In this document: positions 1-5,701 of the stretch, one piece after another
Layout of the letters: each line of letters starts with the position of its first letter
Position numbering within the stretch: the first letter of the stretch is position 1
Source: Bryobacteraceae bacterium
Lineage (GTDB): Bacteria > Acidobacteriota > Terriglobia > Bryobacterales > Bryobacteraceae
DNA: 13,144 bases
Assembly (NCBI GenBank): GCA_025350445.1
Contig: JANXXV010000728.1
Location: forward strand, 1-13,144
Reading direction: 5' to 3'
Position numbers and translations under genes: made by a program
Notes under the pieces: model-generated
Databases searched by the model: none
The model's input: the letters and a program-made list of their open reading frames with translations, nothing else
What the model was told of the DNA's origin: nothing

Positions 1-2
1 AG

Positions 3-266
3 AATCAGGATGGGATCGGCAGGCAGGTAGCGGATGTGCGACCAACGGTCGAGCAGAAGATGGTGCGCGACGTCAGGCTGCAAGAGGTTCGAAATGCGAT
101 TGAGACGCTTCCTTCCAAGCAGCGGGCGGCGGTGCTGATGCACAAGTACCAGGAAATGGAGTATTCTCAGATCGCGAAGATATTGCGATGTTCGGAGTCG
201 GCCGTCAAGTCTCTGCTGTTTCGCGCTTATGAGACGTTGCGGTTGCGGCTCGCGCACATGGCTTGA
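3..266 (+). CDS. ECF-type RNA polymerase sigma factor, C-terminal part (5' truncated by window)
   Basis: The frame is open from the first full codon of the window to the TGA at 264-266, so only the C-terminal 87 residues are visible; a GTG at 36 is internal and not a start. The visible part contains sigma region 4: the LPSKQRAAVLMHKYQEMEY segment followed by the helix-turn-helix SQIAKILRCSESAVKSLLFRAYETLR, which in this family contacts the -35 element. The protein would direct RNA polymerase to a small regulon that often includes its own operon. The next gene begins within 30 bases and encodes a ZAS-type anti-sigma factor, the usual partner. Family assignment is firm from the region 4 pattern; the ECF subgroup and the signal cannot be told. 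Confidence 0.9.
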   Translation, partial: NQDGIGRQVADVRPTVEQKMVRDVRLQEVRNAIETLPSKQRAAVLMHKYQEMEYSQIAKILRCSESAVKSLLFRAYETLRLRLAHMA

Positions 267-277
267 TGGTAAGGCGC

Positions 278-285
278 AAAGGCGG
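278..285 (+). promoter_or_regulatory. Ribosome binding site that favours the anti-sigma start at 293
   Basis: AAAGGCGG lies 7 bases before the ATG at 293. The alternative in-frame ATG at 266 overlaps the sigma factor stop and has no comparable site in front of it. The match to the Shine-Dalgarno consensus is only partial. Confidence 0.4.
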
Positions 286-292
286 TAATTGT

Positions 293-784
293 ATGCAGTG
301 TCCAATTAAAACGAAAGAAAACGCCGAGATCCTTTTGGATTACTCCTCCGGGAAGTTGCCACCGGCCATGGCAGCTTTGTTTCAAAGCCACATGGAATCG
401 TGCGCGGATTGCCGTGCATTCTGCATTGCCCAACGATCTGCGTGGGAGGCTCTGGACGCTTGGAAACCGATGCCCGTGACGGCAGACTTCGACCGGAAGT
501 TGTACGCCCGAATCGAACAGTACGAGAAAAGCGGGTGGTGGACCAAGCTTTGGCACCGAAGCATGTGGCAGTCCGGTTCCTTCGGACCTGCAATGCCGAT
601 CGCAACGGCCTGCCTTACGCTGGCTGTCGGAATAATGCTGTATCTACCGCTAAACAACCAACCGGCGGTCGATTTGACGTCGCCGCAGACGAAGATTGAG
701 AGTTCGGATCTGGATCAGATCGAGACCACCCTCGAGGACATCGAGATGTTTAAACAGCTCACGCCGGCGGCTGCCAGAAGCTGA
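293..784 (+). CDS. Membrane anti-sigma factor with ZAS (zf-HC2) zinc-binding domain
   Basis: The 163-residue protein starts with a zf-HC2-type anti-sigma domain: Cys3, His33, Cys37 and Cys40 form the Cys-His-x3-Cys-x2-Cys zinc site that binds ECF sigma factors. A single hydrophobic stretch at about 97-120 is a membrane segment, leaving a short acidic tail (about 121-163) probably outside the membrane. The role known for the family is to hold the sigma factor inactive until an envelope or redox signal. I chose ATG 293 because it has a better ribosome site and begins right at the domain; ATG 266, overlapping the sigma stop as TGATG, would add nine residues. It is the middle gene of a sigma / anti-sigma / DUF3106 cluster. 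The signal is unknown. Confidence 0.85.
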   Translation: MQCPIKTKENAEILLDYSSGKLPPAMAALFQSHMESCADCRAFCIAQRSAWEALDAWKPMPVTADFDRKLYARIEQYEKSGWWTKLWHRSMWQSGSFGPAMPIATACLTLAVGIMLYLPLNNQPAVDLTSPQTKIESSDLDQIETTLEDIEMFKQLTPAAARS

Positions 785-805
785 TTGCCGGAAACGTAAA
801 GAGAA

Positions 806-1303
806 ATGGCTTCGTTTCGTAAAATTCCGCTGCTGGCGATTCTGCTGCTGGTGCAATGTCTTTCCGCCCAGCCGAAGAAGACTGCGGCGCAGCGGCCGCC
901 GCGCGCCCGGCTCAACGCAATCGATAAGTTGAGCCGGATGCCGCCCGCCCAGCGGCAGCGGGAACTGGAAAAGTTGTCTCCGGAACGGCGAGCCCAGGTG
1001 GAAGACCGGCTGGAGAAGTACAACCGGCTTCCACAAGCGCAGAAGGAACGTCTCCGGACCCAGACCGAAACCTTCCAGAACTTACCGCCGGAAAGGCAGG
1101 AGGCGGTCCGGAAAATGTTTCGGCGGTTCAACAACCTTCCGGAAGACCGTCGCCAGCCGGTCCGGGAAGAACTCCGTCATTTGAGGGGAATGCCGGAAGC
1201 TGAGCGTAACGCGCGCCTCAATAGCGAGGAATTTCGCACCAAGTATTCGCCCGGCGAACGGCAGATTCTGGAAAATCTGACCACTTTGGTTCCGCCGGAC
1301 TAG
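806..1303 (+). CDS. Exported DUF3106-like helical repeat protein
   Basis: The 165-residue protein opens with a signal peptide (basic residues 5-6, hydrophobic core about 8-20, likely cleavage near LSA-Q at 21-22). The mature part is almost all charged helix with a loose repeat of about 22-25 residues: a turn of the form LP/MP/LSPxxR followed by a basic-acidic helix, seen at about residues 44, 56, 72, 92, 110 and 128. This resembles DUF3106, a family of unknown function often found in proteobacterial and acidobacterial envelopes. It lies 21 bases after the anti-sigma gene and is probably cotranscribed. By position it could be an envelope-side sensor or modulator for the anti-sigma factor, as CnrX is for CnrY; that is inference only. 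A lipobox reading (LVQC) is weak because Gln precedes Cys. Confidence 0.7.
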   Translation: MASFRKIPLLAILLLVQCLSAQPKKTAAQRPPRARLNAIDKLSRMPPAQRQRELEKLSPERRAQVEDRLEKYNRLPQAQKERLRTQTETFQNLPPERQEAVRKMFRRFNNLPEDRRQPVREELRHLRGMPEAERNARLNSEEFRTKYSPGERQILENLTTLVPPD

Positions 1304-1352
1304 CCAACCAAGATTTCGCGGAGAAATTCGCCGCTGCTTCCCCACCTTAATG

Positions 1353-1360
1353 AAAGGAAG
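1353..1360 (+). promoter_or_regulatory. Ribosome binding site that fixes the DksA/TraR start at 1368
   Basis: AAAGGAAG sits 7 bases before ATG 1368. The upstream in-frame ATG at 1350 would place this site inside the coding region and has no Shine-Dalgarno-like sequence of its own, so 1368 is preferred. Confidence 0.6.
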
Positions 1361-1367
1361 AAAGCAG

Positions 1368-1751
1368 ATGCAAATCGACGCGTATCAACAGCTATTGCTC
1401 AACGAAAAGGCGAACGTTCTGGCCAGCCTTGGCTTCAGACCGGCTGCCGTTGCCGGGGAAGGCCGGCTAGGCGACGAAGATCAAGCGCAGGTCTCGAACG
1501 ACGAATTCGTTTCTCTTCGTCTGAACAATTTGGAATACCAGAAGCTCCGGCTGCTGAATGCAGCGCTCGACCGCCTTCGCGAGGGCGAATATGGCATTTG
1601 CACGCGCTGTGACAAGCCAATACCATCGCGCCGCCTGCAAGTGCTTCCGTGGGCGAAATACTGCGTTCCCTGCCAGGAGCACATTAGTGTTAATGAAGCC
1701 GAGGAAGAGTTCGATGCCGGTTCTTCCGGCAGCTTCGACGAAGTTCACTAG
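1368..1751 (+). CDS. DksA/TraR-family zinc-finger transcription factor
   Basis: The 127-residue protein has an N-terminal helical region, a coiled coil, and a C4 zinc finger with Cys78, Cys81, Cys99 and Cys102 (C-x2-C-x17-C-x2-C), the hallmark of the DksA/TraR family. The acidic coiled-coil tip reads GDEDQA at 35-40, close to the D-x2-D-x-A tip that DksA inserts into the RNA polymerase secondary channel. Family members modulate initiation at ribosomal and stress promoters, often with ppGpp. The protein is shorter than E. coli DksA (151 residues) and nearer to the small DksA-like proteins. It begins 64 bases after the DUF3106 gene on the same strand and may be read from the same transcript or its own promoter. 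Whether it is ppGpp-responsive cannot be judged. Confidence 0.85.
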   Translation: MQIDAYQQLLLNEKANVLASLGFRPAAVAGEGRLGDEDQAQVSNDEFVSLRLNNLEYQKLRLLNAALDRLREGEYGICTRCDKPIPSRRLQVLPWAKYCVPCQEHISVNEAEEEFDAGSSGSFDEVH

Positions 1752-1760
1752 TGTGGTTGA

Positions 1761-1824
1761 CGGGCGCAAGAGCGCTCGCCGAGGGGTCGCGCGCAGACAA
1801 GGTTTCTGCCCCACCTTGCGCCCG
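1761..1824. terminator. Large stem-loop between the DksA-like gene and the tRNA-Cys pair, possible two-way terminator
   Basis: The arms CGGGCGCAAG (1761-1770) and CTTGCGCCCG (1815-1824) are a perfect 10-bp inverted repeat with 44 bases between. Inside are a palindrome GAGCGCTC at 1770-1777 region and a second stem GCAGA (1793-1797) / TCTGC (1805-1809). No T-tract follows on either strand, so a standard intrinsic terminator is not demonstrated. It lies where converging transcripts from the plus-strand cluster and the minus-strand tRNAs would meet. Confidence 0.4.
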
Positions 1825-1879
1825 GTAGCATGTTGTAAAGAATTAGCCGGGACGGCACATTAACTTGACGGAATGTTGG

Positions 1880-1951
1880 AGGCGCGGGACGGGATCGAAC
1901 CGCCGGATAAAGGCTTTGCAGGCCTCTGCCTTACCACTTGGCTACCGCGCC
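1880..1951 (-). tRNA. tRNA-Cys (GCA), distal copy
   Basis: On the minus strand the acceptor stem GGCGCGG pairs with CCGCGCC, followed by discriminator T (U73, typical of tRNA-Cys) and an encoded CCA at 1879-1877. The D arm is GCC/GGC, the anticodon stem GAGGC/GCCTT (one G-T pair), and the loop CTGCAAA gives anticodon GCA. The T loop is TTCGATC on a 5-bp stem with one G-T pair, and the variable loop has 5 bases. Length is 72 without CCA. It follows a second tRNA-Cys gene after 31 bases and is probably cut from the same transcript. Confidence 0.95.
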
Positions 1952-1982
1952 TGACTGGCTTATCTGAAGGCGGAATTCTTGG

Positions 1983-2053
<71 letters not shown>

Positions 2054-2074
2054 TGAAACTGAGGCGTCCTCTCA

Positions 2075-2104
2075 GGAATACCGCGTTCCGCTATGTAAAG
2101 TCAA
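2075..2104 (-). promoter_or_regulatory. Possible sigma-70-type promoter for the tRNA-Cys pair
   Basis: On the minus strand TTGACT (2104-2099) resembles a -35 box, and TATTCC (2080-2075) lies 18 bases further as a poor -10 box. Initiation would fall about 15 bases before the first tRNA-Cys. The -35 box overlaps the original stop codon of the glycosylase gene (TGA at 2107-2105) and lies 10 bases from the IS target duplication. Confidence 0.35.
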
Positions 2105-2113
2105 TCAGGGAAT

Positions 2114-2118
2114 CACCG
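2114..2118. repeat. Left copy of the 5-bp IS target duplication
   Basis: CACCG here equals CACCG at 4092-4096, directly outside the two terminal inverted repeats of the IS. Confidence 0.85.
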
Positions 2119-2135
2119 CCCTAATCGCTCGATAA
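2119..2135 (+). repeat. IS left terminal inverted repeat
   Basis: CCCTAATCGCTCGATAA, perfect inverse of 4075-4091. If the base just outside at 2118 (G), which lies in the target duplication, is counted, the match is 18 bases. Confidence 0.92.
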
Positions 2136-2312
2136 GGCGCCGGAGCACCGGGACCACCCCCGGAGAAGGTCGGCAGGCAGGCAAACGTCGGTGATCCAGG
2201 GCCTCCGGCCTACCCGACGCCGGCTGGAGTGCGACTTTCTACGCGTTTCCCCACTCTCTGACCTCTACTCCGTTTCCCAAGTGTCCATTTCTCCCGTTTT
2301 GAGGCGCACTCC

Positions 2313-2337
2313 GACCACCTTTCGCCGGAAAGTGGTC
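2313..2337. other. Stem-loop downstream of the transposase gene
   Basis: GACCA + CTTTC (with one bulged C at 2318), loop GCCG (2324-2327), then GAAAG + TGGTC form a 10-bp stem. It lies 35 bases beyond the transposase stop on the minus strand. No T-run follows on the minus strand, so it could be a weak terminator or an insulating structure rather than a canonical terminator. Confidence 0.45.
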
Positions 2338-2371
2338 TCAAAATCCGTCGATAAGGAATCCCGGACGCCGT

Positions 2372-3942
2372 TTACACCCGGATCGGCAACAGCTTCACGT
2401 CCTCCAGCCACTCCTCCAACCGCGCCGCGGTCGTCGCCAGACGCAACATCATCCGCCGCGCGTGACGCACCAGCCGTCCCGCTGTGTTGAAGATCAGGAA
2501 CCGCAGCCGCTTCGGCCGCGCCGTCGGCAACTCCGCCGGCAATGCCAGCCGCTTCAGCGCCGTCAGCACGTTATAGGCGATCACCGCCATCCGCAGCCAT
2601 GCCGCGTTAGCTCCAAAGTACTTCGAAGGCGTCACTCCCGCGGCCAATTCGTTCTTGAGTACGTCATGCACCCCTTCGATCGTCCCCGCCTTTTCCCGAT
2701 GCCACTCGATCAGCCGCCCCGCTTTCCACTCCCTAACCCGGCGTAGCCGGAACCAAACAGGGCTCCAACTCTAAAAGCTGGAGCATCCAGCAAAGTGCCT
2801 CCAAAGGACCGTGGTTATTGGCTGGGAGACACATCGCGATAAATATCCCGCCATGAACGAGCACGATTCCACGATAGAGGCTCTAAGGTTGGGGACCACC
2901 GCGAAATGCTTCACTTTGCTCCCGTCGGCAAACAGACTCTCCTGCCGCAGCCGGATCCGGATCGCAATGTATCGCAGCGGTTCCGTGTCTTTGTGCTCGG
3001 ACTTCTCCCCAGGCACGAAACTCACCTCCGCGCATTCCCTGATCTCCGTCGCGTTCGTTTTCCCATACGCCTCCCATCCCTCTTCCGGCACCTTCTCAAT
3101 GGCCTTGCGCAAGGCCCCGCTCATTCGCGCGCTGATCGCGAATCCAAGGAAGCCTTGCGGCCCCTCCTCCCGCTTCCCGTCCCGCAGCCGGTTCATCAGA
3201 CTGCCTTCACGACACGCTGAATCGCCCCGGTAGTAATACGTCTTCAGCGTCTCCGGCAACGCCCCGAAGGCCTTCTTCGCCACCGTCAGCGGATCCATCA
3301 TCGCCGGCACATTCCGGTCCTGGAACTCATCGGCCAGCACCACGTTCATCTCCGCCCAAACCGCGGGCATCGGCTGGTAGCCCCGCTCTCCTTCATAAGT
3401 ACGCAACGCAAACTGTTTGCCGCCGCCGATGATCGTCGCATCCTGATCCACCGTCGCGATCCGCTGGTCCGGGCACCGTCGCCCCAACTCCTGGACCAAG
3501 GCCCGGTTCACCAAACCCAGCCCCTCCAGCGGCCCGTTCTCCTTCGGAATATAGGCGATCTGACCGCCCAGCCGTCCCTGCCTGGCCTCCTCGATCTTCT
3601 CCTCCTCGTGAAACAGATTCAGAAATTTCCGTGCCGCCGCCGGCGAAGGTACCGCGTGCCCTATTAACCCGCTCAATCCCGGATCTTCCCGCAGCCGCTC
3701 AAAGTCGTCGCGGCAATCACCGCCCACGGCGTTCAACAATAGATCGTGGCTTCGTCGCAGCCCCTCTCCCGCTCCTTGGCCCGCACGTGCTCGCGCACCA
3801 TCCCCGGCAGCCCCAGTGAGCGCCACGTCCGCACAAACAACGGCACGCCACCCAAAGCCGCGAGCGTCTCCGCCACCGGCTTCGGGTCAATATCGAACAA
3901 AAGAGGCAATTCGGTGGGGGAGGGTTTGCGGATCTTCTTCAC
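2372..3942 (-). pseudogene. IS1380-family transposase, broken by a frameshift and a nested insertion
   Basis: Three pieces together make one IS1380 transposase. The N-terminus starts at GTG 3942 and runs in one frame to DEATI near 3744. The frame then shifts: the expected path toward LLLNAVGGDC continues in another frame (about 3743 down to 2887). This part holds the first catalytic Asp in TVDQDA and the second in YYRGDSAC. After FAVVPNL the frame enters a 150-bp insertion and stops at 2773-2771. The C-terminal piece (about 2732 to 2372) resumes in the same frame as REWKAGRLIEWHREK (the REK motif with the third acidic residue) and VHDVLKNEL, ending LLPIRV. The first break looks like a loss of about 10 bases relative to the family pattern. 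No active enzyme can be made. Rejoining the pieces restores a normal-looking family member of about 460 residues. Confidence 0.9.
2733..2886 (-). mobile_element. Nested 150-bp structured insertion with CTAA/TTAG boundaries
   Basis: Removing 150 bases between the CTAA copies at 2733-2736 and 2883-2886 restores the transposase reading FAVVPNL-REWKAG exactly, which defines the insert. There is no terminal inverted repeat. Nearly the whole insert folds into three hairpins: CCGGC-GTA-GCCGG (2738-2750); GCTCCA/TGGAGC with extra pairs (2762-2784); and a long one with CGTGG (2810-2814) / CCACG (2869-2873) closing an inner stem GGC-GGGA (2820-2827) / TCCC-GCC (2846-2852). Hairpins with a short tetranucleotide at the edge and no inverted ends resemble non-autonomous IS200/IS605-type or REP-like elements; that family call is inference. 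It brings a TAG (2773-2771) that ends the transposase frame. Confidence 0.65.
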
Positions 3943-3952
3943 TCGTCCATTC

Positions 3953-3981
3953 TATCGGCGCACCCGCCGGGTGCGCCGATA
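3953..3981. promoter_or_regulatory. Perfect 13-bp hairpin just upstream of the transposase start
   Basis: TATCGGCGCACCC (3953-3965), loop GCC, GGGTGCGCCGATA (3969-3981) form an uninterrupted stem. Its foot lies 10 bases before the GTG start of the transposase (3942, minus strand). Many ISs carry stems at this place that limit translation or transcription coming in from outside; a like role here is inference. It could also act as a terminator for read-through into the IS, though there is no T-tract. Confidence 0.6.
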
Positions 3982-4074
3982 ACGCCCAGCCGTTTTCTAA
4001 ACGCCTCACCCGGCACCAGTCCCATCGCACCTCCGCCACATCCACCCCTGCCGAATTCTCAATTCGAGCCCGGT

Positions 4075-4091
4075 TTATCGAGCGATTAGGG
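4075..4091 (-). repeat. IS right terminal inverted repeat
   Basis: TTATCGAGCGATTAGGG, perfect inverse of 2119-2135. On the minus strand its outer bases CCCTAA provide the last Pro codon and the TAA stop of the glycosylase gene. Confidence 0.92.
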
Positions 4092-4688
4092 CACCGGCGG
4101 GTCTTCGAGACTTCTCCAAAGATACCAACTGGCCACCGAGCAGTAGGGATGCCAGGATTTGGCCCGCTTCTCAATGTCGGCCGGCGTCGGAGTTTTGCGC
4201 ATGCGGTAAGCCTTCTTAACTGCATTGCGGATACCGAGGTCGCCCGTCGGCAAAACGTTTGGACGTTTCAACGAAAACATGAGAAACATCTGGACCGTCC
4301 AGACACCAACGCCGCTCACTTGGGTGAGCATTTCGATCACCTGCTCATCGTCCAAATCCCGCAGCGCCGGAAAGTCGATTTCGTTGCGGCTGGTCCGCTC
4401 GGCAAGGTCGCGCACGTATTTCGCCTTTTGCGTGGACAGCCCTACCGCGCGCAACTCTTCGTGGGTCATCCGCAACACGGCATCCGGAGTGAGCGGATCC
4501 GACGCCGCTGCCGCTAGGCGTCCGTAAATGGTCCCAGCCGCTTTTCCGCTAAGCTGTTGGTATACGATGGAACGGGCCAGAGCTTCAAAGGTGGGATCGG
4601 AATGCCGCATCCGGCATGGCCCAACCCGTTCGATAATCGTGGCCAAGACCGGATCGGCCTTCTTGAGGTGATTGATTGCTTTACGCAT
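4086..4688 (-). CDS. AlkA-type DNA-3-methyladenine glycosylase (HhH-GPD superfamily), tail altered by the IS
   Basis: This enzyme excises alkylated bases such as 3-methyladenine, starting base-excision repair. The 200-residue protein has the HhH-GPD fold: a helix-hairpin-helix LTQVSGVGVWTVQMFLMF at 121-138 binds DNA, and Asp150 in LPTGDLG is the expected catalytic aspartate. The segment FEALARSIVYQQLSGKAA (34-51) is the typical helical core. It lacks the N-terminal beta domain of E. coli AlkA, as in many short bacterial and yeast MAG1-like forms. ATG 4688 is taken as start; a TTG at 4697 would add three residues. The last codon and stop (CCC TAA) lie in the IS end. Without the IS the frame would continue after Val as Ile-Pro-TGA, readable at 2113-2105. 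The core is intact and probably functional. Confidence 0.85.
   Translation of the reverse strand: MRKAINHLKKADPVLATIIERVGPCRMRHSDPTFEALARSIVYQQLSGKAAGTIYGRLAAAASDPLTPDAVLRMTHEELRAVGLSTQKAKYVRDLAERTSRNEIDFPALRDLDDEQVIEMLTQVSGVGVWTVQMFLMFSLKRPNVLPTGDLGIRNAVKKAYRMRKTPTPADIEKRAKSWHPYCSVASWYLWRSLEDPPVP
4092..4096. repeat. Right copy of the 5-bp IS target duplication
   Basis: CACCG, equal to 2114-2118; it lies in the glycosylase codons for Pro-Val near the C-terminus. Confidence 0.85.
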
Positions 4689-4723
4689 GGAACTCAATGA
4701 TTCGCGGACGCATCTGTAAGTGT

Positions 4724-5701
4724 ATGCGAATTCTCCCGCTCGCCGCCGCGGGCTTGCTCCTGGCTCCGGCTCTTATCCTGTTGGCTCAGGAAGAAAAAGT
4801 ACTGAAGGTTGATGTCGATGTAGTCAATCTGTTCTTCACAGTCCGCGAGAAAAAGGGCGGGTTGATTGGAAACCTAAACAAAGAAGACTTCTCGGTGAGC
4901 GAGGATGGCAAATCCCAGACCATTAAATACTTCACCCGCGAGAACGATCTGCCTCTGACCATCGGCTTGCTGGTCGACGTGAGCGGCAGTCAGGCGAATC
5001 TGATCGAAGTAGAGCGGAACGCGGCCTCGCAGTTCTTCTCGAGAGTGCTGCGGCCTAAGGACATGGCGTTTCTAATCAGCTTCGGGTCTGATGCGGAACT
5101 CCTGCAGGATTACACCAATTCGACGAAACTGCTGAAGGCGGGACTCGAAGGCCTGCGGGTGAATTCCGACGTAAGTGGAGCGGGCGGCAACTCCGGGCCG
5201 GTACCTACGGCATCCCGTCCGCACGGGACCGTTTTGTATGACACGGTTTATCTTGCATCGCACGATCAACTGGTGGGGCAAGTGGGACGGAAAGCACTGG
5301 TCTTGATTACCGATGGCGTGGACCAGGGTAGCCGCTACAAGATCGAGCAGGCGATTGAGCAGGCGCAGAAGGCGGACGCGATTATCTACAGCATCTACTA
5401 TCTGGACAGCCGCGCCTACGGGGGCTACATGAGCTTCGGCGGCGGCGGTGAAGGGTATCTGAAGAAGATGTCTGAAGACACCGGCGGCCGTGTGATGAAG
5501 GTGGACAACAAGAACTCACTGCAGAGCATCTTCGATCAGATCAGCCAGGAACTGCGCAGCCAGTATTCCATCGGCTACACGCCGACGAATCCGAGTTCCA
5601 GCGGAGGATTCCGGCGAGTGGAAATTCACGTACCCCAGCGTGATAAGGAAGTCAAAGTGCAGGTCCGCAAGGGTTACTACGCCGCTAACGCGTCCCGCTG
5701 A
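4724..5701 (+). CDS. Exported VWFA-domain protein of the acidobacterial type
   Basis: The 325-residue protein has a signal peptide (about 1-21, ending LLAQ), then a short beta-rich domain (about 28-70, with VVNLFFTVREKKG and LNKEDFSVSEDGK), then a von Willebrand A domain from about 78. The metal-ion-dependent adhesion site is present: Asp85-x-Ser87-x-Ser89 (DVSGS), a Thr at about 169 (GTVLYD) and Asp197 in ITDGVD. The C-terminal half ends with SQYSIGYTPTNPSSSGGFRRVEIHV, the signature of the VWFA-related acidobacterial family (TIGR03436). The role is unknown; binding to other proteins in the periplasm or outside is likely. Upstream in-frame starts exist at 4697 (ATG) and 4676 (TTG); 4724 gives the cleanest signal peptide. 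Its start region lies head to head with the glycosylase, and its stop overlaps the convergent rfbD by 17 bases. Confidence 0.85.
   Translation: MRILPLAAAGLLLAPALILLAQEEKVLKVDVDVVNLFFTVREKKGGLIGNLNKEDFSVSEDGKSQTIKYFTRENDLPLTIGLLVDVSGSQANLIEVERNAASQFFSRVLRPKDMAFLISFGSDAELLQDYTNSTKLLKAGLEGLRVNSDVSGAGGNSGPVPTASRPHGTVLYDTVYLASHDQLVGQVGRKALVLITDGVDQGSRYKIEQAIEQAQKADAIIYSIYYLDSRAYGGYMSFGGGGEGYLKKMSEDTGGRVMKVDNKNSLQSIFDQISQELRSQYSIGYTPTNPSSSGGFRRVEIHVPQRDKEVKVQVRKGYYAANASR

Larger units (their letters stand above)
2119..4091 (-). mobile_element. IS1380-family insertion sequence, defective
   Basis: The element is bounded by a perfect 17-bp inverted repeat, CCCTAATCGCTCGATAA at 2119-2135 and its reverse complement at 4075-4091, flanked by the direct repeat CACCG. 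The single transposase gene (minus strand) has IS1380-family features. Five-base duplications and ends beginning CC fit that family, known from ISEcp1. The length is 1973 bp; removing the nested 150-bp insertion gives about 1823 bp, closer to the usual 1.6-1.9 kb. The left 235 bases (2136-2371) hold no gene I recognise, only a stem-loop at 2313-2337. The perfect ends suggest fairly recent arrival, but the transposase is broken, so movement would need a related enzyme in trans. Confidence 0.92.

Noticed and set aside
36..266. A complete small protein starting at GTG 36
   Set aside because: The frame is open back to the window edge and the product is the C-terminal part of an ECF sigma factor, so the GTG is internal.
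806..872. Lipoprotein signal in the DUF3106-like protein
   Set aside because: The sequence before Cys is LVQ; Gln at the -1 position does not fit the usual lipobox, so a standard signal peptide is preferred.
2191..2490. Possible accessory gene at the left end of the IS
   Set aside because: It overlaps the transposase C-terminus on the other strand, is rich in Ser/Pro/Arg, and IS1380 elements normally have one gene.
2811..3233. Plus-strand open frames inside the IS
   Set aside because: They lie opposite conserved transposase coding sequence, and the translations show no known motif.
3733..3942. Programmed frameshift to make a fused transposase
   Set aside because: No slippery run is seen at the join, the family is normally made from one frame, and the gene is also broken by the nested insertion.
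3816..4517. A 233-codon plus-strand open frame
   Set aside because: It crosses the IS end and lies antisense to the glycosylase; the protein is Arg-rich with no family pattern, as expected from a shadow in high G+C DNA.
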